A stretch of DNA of 64,000 nucleotides, taken from positions 1-64,000 of the forward strand of contig NZ_JAHKRT010000006.1 of assembly GCF_018863195.1 (NCBI RefSeq), written 5' to 3'. Position 1 is the stretch's first letter, and the number at the start of each line of letters is the position of its first letter. The translations under genes and the position numbers were made by a program. Below the pieces are notes generated by a model that saw only the letters and a program-made list of their open reading frames with translations, was not told the DNA's origin and ran no database searches. Shown here one piece after another: positions 54,327 through 61,393 of this stretch. This DNA comes from Sphingomonas quercus (GTDB lineage: Bacteria > Pseudomonadota > Alphaproteobacteria > Sphingomonadales > Sphingomonadaceae).

Positions 54327-56371
54327 CAGATGCTCGGCACGTAGGACGGATCGAGCCGGGCGGTGGCATCGGCATCCTTGAGCGCGGCGAGCGCGGTCTT
54401 GACGCCGATCAGCACCACGACCAGCGTCATCACCACGAAGAAGGCGCAAAGGGCAGCATCCACCCAGCCATTCTGCACGATCTGGCGCATCTGGTCGACC
54501 GTCTTGGCCGGGCCCATGAAACGGCCTTCGGCAATGGCGGCGCTATAGGCGCGGGCCTGAGCCACGAAGCCGAGCGCCGGATCCGGCGAGAAGATCTTCA
54601 TCAGCCCCGCCGTCATCGTGCAGATCAGCAGCCACACCGCCGGCAGGCCGGTGACCCAGGCGAAGCGGGCGCGGCGGGTCTTGATCAGCGCCACCGTGGC
54701 GAAGGTCAGCGCGATGCCGGCCAGCATCTGGTTGGACAGCGCGAACAGCGGCCATAGCGTGTTGACGCCGCCCAGCGGATCGGTGGCCCCCTGGTAGAGG
54801 AAGAAGCCCCAGGCCGCGACGCACAGGGTCGTCGCCACCAGATTGGGGATCAGCGCCGATGTTCGGCGAAAGGCCGGTATCGCCCCGCCGATAAGATCCT
54901 GGAGCATGAAGCGGCCGGAGCGCGTGCCGGAATCCACGGCGGTCAGGATGAACAACGCTTCGAACAGGATGGCGAAGTGATACCAGAAGGCCATCAGATG
55001 CTCGCCGATCACCCGCGAGAAAATGTGCGCCATGCCCACCGCCAGCGTCGGAGCGCCGCCGGCGCGCGAGATGATGCTCGCCTCGCCGATCTGGTCGGCG
55101 GTATGTTTGATTTCCTGCGCGTCGGCCGGGAAGCCCATCTTGGTGACGGCGGTCGCCGCACTCTCGGCGGTGGTGCCGACGACGGCGCCCGGGCTGTTCA
55201 TCGTGAAATAGATGGACGGGTTGAGCACGCAGGCGGAGATCAGCGCCATCACCGCGACGAAGGATTCCATCAGCATCGCGCCATAGCCGATGAGCCGGGC
55301 GTCACGCTCGTCGGCGATCTGCTTCGGCGTCGTGCCGGATGAGATCAGCGCATGGAAGCCCGACACCGCGCCGCAGGCGATGGTGATGAACAGGAAGGGG
55401 AAGACCGGGCCCGTCCAGACCGGCCCGGTGCCGTCGATGAACTTGGTGGTCGCCGGCATTTCCAGCATCGGGCGCGCCAGCACGAGGCCGATCGCCAGCA
55501 GCACGATCACGCCGATCTTCATGAAGGTCGAGAGATAGCCGCGCGGCGCCAGCAGCAGCCACACCGGCAGCGTCGAGGCGACGATGCCGTAGATGATCAG
55601 CACCCAGCAAACCTGCACCTCGGTGAGGGTGAACCACGGCGCCAGTGTCGGCGAGGCGGCGACATATTGGCCGCCCACCGTCGCCAGCATCATCAGCACG
55701 AAGCCGCCGATCGACACCTCGGCAATGCGCGCGGGCTGGATGAAGCGGGTGTAGAGACCCATCAGGATGGCGATCGGCACGGTGGCGGCGACCGTGAACG
55801 TGCCCCACGGGCTGTGCGCCAGCGCCTTGACCACGATCAGCGCCAGCACCGCGAGGATGATGATCATGATCGCGAAGGTGCCGATCTGGGCGGTGACGCC
55901 GGCGACCTGGCCGAACTCCTCGCGGATCATCTCGCCGAGCGAGCGCCCGCCACGGCGAGTGGACATGACGAGGATGATGAAATCCTGCACGCAGCCACCG
56001 ACCACGGCGCCGATGATGATCCACAATATGCTGGGCAAGTAGCCGAGCTGAGCCGCCAGCACCGGGCCGACCAGCGGACCCGCGCCCGCGATCGCCGCGA
56101 AATGATGGCCGAACAGTACATATTTGTTGGTCGGAACGTAATCGAGGCCGTCATTCTGGGCGACGGCGGGCGTCACCCGGTTGCCGCTGAGCAGCGCCAC
56201 ATCCTCGGCGACGAAGCGGCTATAATAGCGATAGGCGACGAGATAGGTGCACACCGCCGCGGTCAGCATCCAGAGCGCGTTGATCTGCTCCCCCCGCGAC
56301 AGGGCGACCACGCCGAGCGCCACCGCGCCCAGCGCGGCGACGAGAATCCAGATACCGTGTTTCCTCAACAT
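54326..56371 (-). CDS. cstA: CstA-type pyruvate/peptide transporter
   Basis: A protein of 681 residues with about 16 membrane helices. Conserved CstA blocks are NKYVLFGHHFAAIAGAGPLV, GPVLAAQLGYLPS, ISSGTTPKQIADERDA and the C-terminal LWPLFALSNQMLAGIAL. In E. coli CstA and BtsT import pyruvate, and CstA has also been linked to peptide uptake in starvation. I chose the ATG at 56371 with AAGGGG upstream; a frame extends 16 codons further. The small YbdD-like gene overlaps its end. The upstream NHL-cytochrome gene is separated by a terminator. Confidence 0.92.
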   Translation of the reverse strand: MLRKHGIWILVAALGAVALGVVALSRGEQINALWMLTAAVCTYLVAYRYYSRFVAEDVALLSGNRVTPAVAQNDGLDYVPTNKYVLFGHHFAAIAGAGPLVGPVLAAQLGYLPSILWIIIGAVVGGCVQDFIILVMSTRRGGRSLGEMIREEFGQVAGVTAQIGTFAIMIIILAVLALIVVKALAHSPWGTFTVAATVPIAILMGLYTRFIQPARIAEVSIGGFVLMMLATVGGQYVAASPTLAPWFTLTEVQVCWVLIIYGIVASTLPVWLLLAPRGYLSTFMKIGVIVLLAIGLVLARPMLEMPATTKFIDGTGPVWTGPVFPFLFITIACGAVSGFHALISSGTTPKQIADERDARLIGYGAMLMESFVAVMALISACVLNPSIYFTMNSPGAVVGTTAESAATAVTKMGFPADAQEIKHTADQIGEASIISRAGGAPTLAVGMAHIFSRVIGEHLMAFWYHFAILFEALFILTAVDSGTRSGRFMLQDLIGGAIPAFRRTSALIPNLVATTLCVAAWGFFLYQGATDPLGGVNTLWPLFALSNQMLAGIALTFATVALIKTRRARFAWVTGLPAVWLLICTMTAGLMKIFSPDPALGFVAQARAYSAAIAEGRFMGPAKTVDQMRQIVQNGWVDAALCAFFVVMTLVVVLIGVKTALAALKDADATARLDPSYVPSI

Positions 56372-56435
56372 CGCTCGCCCCTTCTCGCCGGCCCGCCAAT
56401 CCATGTCCAGGACGAACATGCCCGCGGGTCTCCTG

Positions 56436-56472
56436 CAAAATGTCGGGGCGGGATCGCCGGAGATCCCGCCCC
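56436..56472 (-). terminator. Terminator after the NHL-cytochrome gene
   Basis: A perfect 11-bp stem, GGGGCGGGATC with GATCCCGCCCC, has a 6-base loop. On the minus strand it is followed by GACATTTTGC, giving a short T-run. It separates the PQQ-dehydrogenase operon from cstA. Confidence 0.7.
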
Positions 56473-56518
56473 ATGCGCCCCACGCCCCCTCTCCCCGGGG
56501 CGCGTCGGGCGGCTATTC

Positions 56519-58063
56519 CTACTTCGTGTAGCGGACCACAGCCTTCTGCTGGACCTGCGCGCCGTAGATCACGCCATTCTTGTCGGCCCAGATGCCCTCG
56601 GCGCCGCTGGTCGCGCCGCGGTCGGGATTGGGCTCGGTGTCCGGAATGAACGCCACGACCTGACCGGTGCGCGCGCTGCCGACGCGGATGCCGCGCTTCC
56701 AGCCCGGGTTATGGCCATAGCCCGAACGGCGATCGCCGGCGATGACCGGGTTGGTGCGCGATTCCGAATCCGCAACATAGAGATTGTCCTTGGCGTCGAT
56801 ATAGACGCCGCTCGGCCGGCCGAACTGCTTCCAGCTGTCGAGCAGCTTGCCGTCCTGATCGTAGATCTGGATGCGGTTGTTCCAGCGATCGCCGACAAAC
56901 AGCCGGCCCTTGCTGTCCATCGCCAGCGTGTGCGGCACGTTGAGCTGCCCTGCGCCGCCGCCGGTCGTACCCCATTCCTTGATGTACTTGCCGTTGGCGT
57001 CATATTTCACGACGCGGCTGATCTTGTCGTTGGTGTGCCCCTCCGACACGAAGATCGTGCCGTTGGGCGCCACCAGCACGGCGTTGGGCTCGCTGAAGGT
57101 ATCGTGGGTACTGGTGCCGGTCCCCGCCTTGCCGATGGTAAGCAGCACCTTGCCGTTCTGGTCCATCTTGGTGACGGTGCCGCCCTTGCCGCCGTCGACG
57201 CGCTCATCGACCACCCAGATATTGTCGCGGGCGTCGATGTAGAAGCCGTGCGGAAAGTTGAACATGCCGCCGCCGAAGGCCTTGATGAAATTACCCCTGG
57301 CGTCGAATTGCATGATCGGATCGAGCGGGCTGTCCGAGCAGCTGTTCACGCCGCAGCGGTCGGCGATCCAGATATTGCCCTTGCTATCTACCGCAACGGA
57401 GCTGGACGAGCCCATCGTGCGCCCGGCCGGCAGCTTGAAGAAGCTGGTGTCGGTCTTGTACGGGTTCGGATAGCCGTTCGGGTCGGCGGCCGGCGCCGCC
57501 ATCGCCTGCATCAGCGTCGGCGAAATGATGTAGGACGCCTTGAGCAGCATCGCGCCGCGCGACACCTGATGTTCGATCGGCTGGGGCCACGGCGCGAAAT
57601 TGGCAGCGGCGGCACCCGGCTTCTGCGCGACGATCTTGATCGTGGCGAGCATTTCGCTGCGCCCGCTCAAATCCGCCTGCCCGGCCGGGAAGCCGTTGAA
57701 CTTCAAGATGTTGGCAATGATATCCGCATAGACTTCGCGGCTGAGCGCACCGGGCCGGTCGAACGGCATGGTGGTGCGCACGCGATCGAACAGATCGCCG
57801 ACGGTCAGCCCGTTCCAGTTGGACAGGAACTCGCCGCCGGCGAGGCCCGGCGCCTCACCGGTGCCGGACAACGTCACGCCGTGGCAGGCCGAGCAATTCT
57901 CGGCATAGGCGGTGGCGCCGCGCGCGGCCTGCGCTTCACTATAGATGCCGCTCCAGGTCGTCTTTTCGCTGTCCTGGGCGCGGAGCGCGCCGCCGCCCAG
58001 GACGATAGCAGCTCCAGCCACGGCAATGGCTGTCGCCGACATGAGGGTATTCAAAAGTCTCAC
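56519..58063 (-). CDS. Cytochrome c fused to an NHL beta-propeller, exported
   Basis: A 514-residue protein. After a signal sequence (SATAIAVAGAAIVLGGGALR) comes a cytochrome c domain with heme site CSACH and a possible Met ligand in TTMPFDRPG. From about residue 190 an NHL/SMP-30-like six-bladed propeller runs to the end (DSKGNIWIADRCG, GSARTGQVVAFIPDTE and repeated VDSKG/DGKLLDSW blades). Such propellers occur in peptidylglycine-amidating lyases and in binding proteins; the catalytic residues of the lyase were not identifiable. A GTG at 58063 with GGAGAGAG in front is the start. The gene follows the PQQ dehydrogenase in one operon, so the heme may take its electrons. Confidence 0.85.
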   Translation of the reverse strand: MRLLNTLMSATAIAVAGAAIVLGGGALRAQDSEKTTWSGIYSEAQAARGATAYAENCSACHGVTLSGTGEAPGLAGGEFLSNWNGLTVGDLFDRVRTTMPFDRPGALSREVYADIIANILKFNGFPAGQADLSGRSEMLATIKIVAQKPGAAAANFAPWPQPIEHQVSRGAMLLKASYIISPTLMQAMAAPAADPNGYPNPYKTDTSFFKLPAGRTMGSSSSVAVDSKGNIWIADRCGVNSCSDSPLDPIMQFDARGNFIKAFGGGMFNFPHGFYIDARDNIWVVDERVDGGKGGTVTKMDQNGKVLLTIGKAGTGTSTHDTFSEPNAVLVAPNGTIFVSEGHTNDKISRVVKYDANGKYIKEWGTTGGGAGQLNVPHTLAMDSKGRLFVGDRWNNRIQIYDQDGKLLDSWKQFGRPSGVYIDAKDNLYVADSESRTNPVIAGDRRSGYGHNPGWKRGIRVGSARTGQVVAFIPDTEPNPDRGATSGAEGIWADKNGVIYGAQVQQKAVVRYTK

Positions 58064-58098
58064 AATCTCTCTCCTGCCGGCGACAGCCGTCATGCGTC

Positions 58099-60153
58099 TC
58101 AGCGCTGGTTAGGCAGCGTATAGGCGATGTACTCGCCCGAATATGTACCGCCACTGACTGCGACGATGATGTACTGCTTGCCGTTGACCATGTAGGTCAT
58201 CGGCGAACCGCTCTGCGTTGCCGGCATCCACACTGCGCCCACTTCGTGGCCGTCGTTCTTGTCATAGGCACGCAGCATGGCGCCGCGCGGGTGATCGGCC
58301 GTGGTGGTGATCTGGTTTTCACCAGCGATGACCAGCGACTTCGTCACCAGGGTGCCGATCTGGTACGTCGCCTGACCGGTGCGCGGCACGTTGATGCCCT
58401 TCAGCGCCGGGCTGTTGCGGATATAGTCCGGCGTCTCGCCATGCGCGATCTGCCACTTGATCGTGCCGGTGTTGACGTCGATCGCGCTCAAGCGGCCATA
58501 AGGCGGCTTGATGATCGGCAGGCCATCGACGACGAGGCGACCGCGAGCGCCGCCACCGCCGGCATCCGCGGCCGCGGCCGGGCGCGGCGGCGGCGGCGCG
58601 GAATCGGCGCCGGCATCTTCGCCCGGACCCTTGATCATCGTCACCGGCTGGCCGGCGACGCCGACCACCCAGTCGATGTCGGTCATGCCGGGGGGCGGCT
58701 TCTGCAGGCCGGTCGAGGAGACGCAGGCGCTGCACGAATAGACATAGGCGATGCCGGTTTCCGGATCGAACGAGCCGCCCGGCCAGTTGGTGCCGCCCGA
58801 GGCCCAGTTGCCGAGCGTGCCGAGCTGCTGCGGCGTGCTGACCACCGGGGGAGTATAGGCGCCGCCCAGCTTGTAGTTCTTCACCAGTTCCAGCGCCTTC
58901 TGCTTCATCTCGGGCGTGAAATCGATGAGGTCCTTTTCCTGGACGCCGGTGCGCTCATAGCTGATCGTCGGGATCGGCTGGGTCGGGGAATACCATTCGC
59001 CCGGGACATTGCCCTTCTCGACCTTGGTCTCCTTGATCGGGAATACCGGCTCGCCGGTGGCGCGATCGAAGACGTAGAAGAAGCCCTGCTTGCTGGGCAC
59101 GCCCACCACCTTGCGCGGCTGGCCCTTCACGGTGACGTTCATCAGCAGCGGCGCCGACGAGTTGTCCAGATCCCAGATTTCGTGGTGGATGAGCTGATAA
59201 TGCCACTTGCGCTGGCCGGTGTTCAGATCGACGGCGACGATTGAGTTGCCAAACAGGCCGGGGCCCGGGCGATGGCCGCCGTAAAAGTCGCTGGTCGGCG
59301 ATTCCACGTTCAGATAGGCGAGGTTGAGATCCGGATCGATCGAAACCTGCGTCCACACGCCGGCATTGCCGGTGGTGTCCGCCGAGTTGTTCAGCCAGGT
59401 GTCGTAGCCGAACTCGCCCTTTTTCGGGATGGTGTGGAAGATCCACATCCGCTTGCCGGTGCGCACGTCATAACCGCGGACATAGCCCTTGGTGTTGTCA
59501 TGGGTGCGCGGCGTGAAGCCCTCGCGGAACGCGGCGCCGATGATGATCGTGTTGCCGGAGATGGCCGGCGCGGAATGCAGGCCCACCTCGCCCGTCTCCA
59601 GGCCGCCCTTCAGCTCCTGGTCGAAATCGGTCTTGAGGTCGACGATGCCGTCGTTGCCGAAATCCTTGATGCGCTGGCCGGTGGCGGCGTCGAGCGCGAC
59701 CAGGCGATAGCCGGTGGTGACATAGTAGATCCGCTTCTGCTTGCCGTCCGTCCAGTAGGACAGGCCACGGCCAGACAGCGCGCGCGGCGAGGCGGCGGCG
59801 CGGGCGCCCTCCTTCTCGGAATGAACCCACTGGATCTCGCCCGTCGCGCCATCGAGCGCGACGACCGCGCGGCGAGTGCCGGCGGTGGCGTAGATGATGC
59901 CGTCGACCGCGAGCGGCGTGCCCTCGAGCTTGAACTCCGGGCGCGAGCCGAGCGCGTCGGTCTTGAAGCGCCAGGCCACTTCCAGCTTGCTGAAGTTGGA
60001 GGCGTTGATCTGGTCCAGCGGCAGATAGCGGCTGCCGGCGAGATCGGCGTTGTAGGTCGGCCAGTTCACGGTCTGCGCGCCGGCCAGCGAGGAGGAAAGC
60101 ATCAGCGCGACGGAGATTGCGCCGAAGACGGACTTGTTGCTGTTGCGAATCAT
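58099..60153 (-). CDS. Exported PQQ-dependent dehydrogenase
   Basis: A 684-residue quinoprotein of the eight-bladed propeller type. The signal peptide (GAISVALMLSSSLAGAQ) is followed by propeller blades with Trp-docking motifs (GTRRAVVALDGATGEIQWVH, GRLSAIDVNTGTIKWQI, GYVRGYDVRTGKRMW). The C-terminal part resembles glucose dehydrogenase-like quinoproteins rather than methanol dehydrogenase; no membrane anchor helices are present. The Gly/Pro/Ala insert near AAAADAGGGGARGRLVVDG is low-complexity. The ATG at 60153 follows a GAGCGGTAAG site; an upstream ATG lacks the proper signal peptide. Upstream gene is the exported DHDPS-like protein; downstream the NHL-cytochrome. Confidence 0.9.
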   Translation of the reverse strand: MIRNSNKSVFGAISVALMLSSSLAGAQTVNWPTYNADLAGSRYLPLDQINASNFSKLEVAWRFKTDALGSRPEFKLEGTPLAVDGIIYATAGTRRAVVALDGATGEIQWVHSEKEGARAAASPRALSGRGLSYWTDGKQKRIYYVTTGYRLVALDAATGQRIKDFGNDGIVDLKTDFDQELKGGLETGEVGLHSAPAISGNTIIIGAAFREGFTPRTHDNTKGYVRGYDVRTGKRMWIFHTIPKKGEFGYDTWLNNSADTTGNAGVWTQVSIDPDLNLAYLNVESPTSDFYGGHRPGPGLFGNSIVAVDLNTGQRKWHYQLIHHEIWDLDNSSAPLLMNVTVKGQPRKVVGVPSKQGFFYVFDRATGEPVFPIKETKVEKGNVPGEWYSPTQPIPTISYERTGVQEKDLIDFTPEMKQKALELVKNYKLGGAYTPPVVSTPQQLGTLGNWASGGTNWPGGSFDPETGIAYVYSCSACVSSTGLQKPPPGMTDIDWVVGVAGQPVTMIKGPGEDAGADSAPPPPRPAAAADAGGGGARGRLVVDGLPIIKPPYGRLSAIDVNTGTIKWQIAHGETPDYIRNSPALKGINVPRTGQATYQIGTLVTKSLVIAGENQITTTADHPRGAMLRAYDKNDGHEVGAVWMPATQSGSPMTYMVNGKQYIIVAVSGGTYSGEYIAYTLPNQR

Positions 60154-60253
60154 CTTACCGCTCTTTCTGTGAGAGGCTGCGAGGTGCGGCAATCAATGCT
60201 GTGGCGGCCGGCGCATCGGAATGCGCAGGCCCCCGGACGGTGGACGCGAGGCG

Positions 60254-61246
60254 TCAGCCCATGGCCTTGACGCGCTCATAAGCGGCCTTCAACGAGGCCC
60301 GCTGCGCGTCGGTGAGCTGGACATAAGGCGCCCGGGCATACATTTCCGGTCCGCCCATTTCGAGGCTCAGCACATATTTCATGGTCGCATAGGTGTTGGC
60401 GCCGCCATTGGCGCCGCGCAGCACCTGCTGCTTGGCGCGAAGCTTCGCCAGCTCCGCCTTCCAGTCACCCTTGGCGCGATACGCCTTGAAGATGTTGGCG
60501 CATTCCTTGGAGAAATTATTGCCGTCGGCGAGGATCGTGCCCATGCCGTGATCAAGCGCGACCTCCAGATTGTTGCTGGTGCCGCAGCGCATGTTGAGAT
60601 CCGGAAAGCCCTCGACGAAGGCGGTGAAGCCCTGGGCGTTGCCGCTGGAATCCTTGATCCCGGCGAGGTGCGGATAGTGCATCAGCGACTTCAGGAGATC
60701 GGCGGTGATCGCCACCTCACTGGTGCCGGGGATGTGATAGAGGTTGATCGGCAGGCGCACCGCGTCGAACAGCATCGAATAATAGGCGGTGAGGCCTTCG
60801 ACCGGCGGCTGGTTGAAATAGAAGGGGGGGATGACGAGCAGGCCGTCGGCGCCATTGGCCTCGGCATGCTTGGCGAGATCGATCGTCTCGGCAATGTTCG
60901 GGGTGCCCGGGCCGATGATGATGTTGAGGCCCTGCTTGTCCTTGAGCACCGTCTCGGCGACCTGGCGGCGCTCGGCGACGGAGAAGGAGGGGAATTCGCC
61001 GGAGGTGCCGAGCACCACCATGCCGTCCGCGCCCTGCGACTTGTGCCACTGGGTGATGGCGCGCATCGCGCCGGGGTCGAACTTGCCGCTCTTGTCGCAG
61101 GGGGTGACGGTGGCCACCCAGTACATCGTCTTGGACGGGCTGCCGAGCCTGCGGGCCTGGGCCATCGCGCTTGTCGATCTGGCCAGCATGGCTGCCGCGG
61201 CGGCACCGCCGAGCAGGCCCATAGTGCCTCTACGAGTCGTCTCCAT
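60254..61246 (-). CDS. Tat-exported dihydrodipicolinate synthase/N-acetylneuraminate lyase-family protein
   Basis: A 330-residue protein. A twin-arginine signal (TTRRGTMGLLGGAAAAAMLA then RSTSAMA) precedes a complete DHDPS-type TIM barrel with the Schiff-base Lys in AGIKDSSG and the catalytic Tyr in INLYHIPG; VLGTSGEFPSFSVAERR is the substrate carboxylate motif region. These enzymes make or cleave pyruvate adducts of aldehydes and imines, and are normally cytoplasmic. Here export implies a periplasmic substrate. The ATG at 61246 has GGAGG directly upstream. It is the first gene of the operon with the PQQ dehydrogenase and NHL-cytochrome. Confidence 0.85.
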   Translation of the reverse strand: METTRRGTMGLLGGAAAAAMLARSTSAMAQARRLGSPSKTMYWVATVTPCDKSGKFDPGAMRAITQWHKSQGADGMVVLGTSGEFPSFSVAERRQVAETVLKDKQGLNIIIGPGTPNIAETIDLAKHAEANGADGLLVIPPFYFNQPPVEGLTAYYSMLFDAVRLPINLYHIPGTSEVAITADLLKSLMHYPHLAGIKDSSGNAQGFTAFVEGFPDLNMRCGTSNNLEVALDHGMGTILADGNNFSKECANIFKAYRAKGDWKAELAKLRAKQQVLRGANGGANTYATMKYVLSLEMGGPEMYARAPYVQLTDAQRASLKAAYERVKAMG

Positions 61247-61271
61247 ATTTCCTCCCCAGAGTGGTTCGCTT

Positions 61272-61289
61272 TGTTTTGCTCTGTTTTGC
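61272..61289 (-). promoter_or_regulatory. Direct repeats in the DHDPS-like operon promoter region
   Basis: The octamer TGTTTTGC occurs at 61272-61279 and again at 61282-61289, one helical turn apart, 26 bases upstream of the start codon. Such tandem half-sites suit a repressor bound close to the promoter. Confidence 0.35.
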
Positions 61290-61341
61290 GCAATGAGTAC
61301 CGCAAAAAACCGATCTTGCAATGGCCCTGATGGTGCCTTTT

Positions 61342-61375
61342 CCCCACGCCCGGTGCGGGACGCCCGGACGTGGGG
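61342..61375. terminator. Hairpin between the TonB receptor and the exported DHDPS-like gene
   Basis: CCCCACGCCCGG (61342-61353) pairs with CCGGACGTGGGG (61364-61375) with one G-T pair. It lies just after the receptor stop codon on the minus strand. There is no T-run on that strand, so its termination strength is uncertain. Confidence 0.45.
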
Positions 61376-61393
61376 GAAGGCTGGGGCCGTCGA

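Noticed and set aside
55352-58123. 923-codon plus-strand frame across cstA and the NHL-cytochrome gene
   Set aside because: It spans two real minus-strand genes and a terminator, which a real gene would not do.
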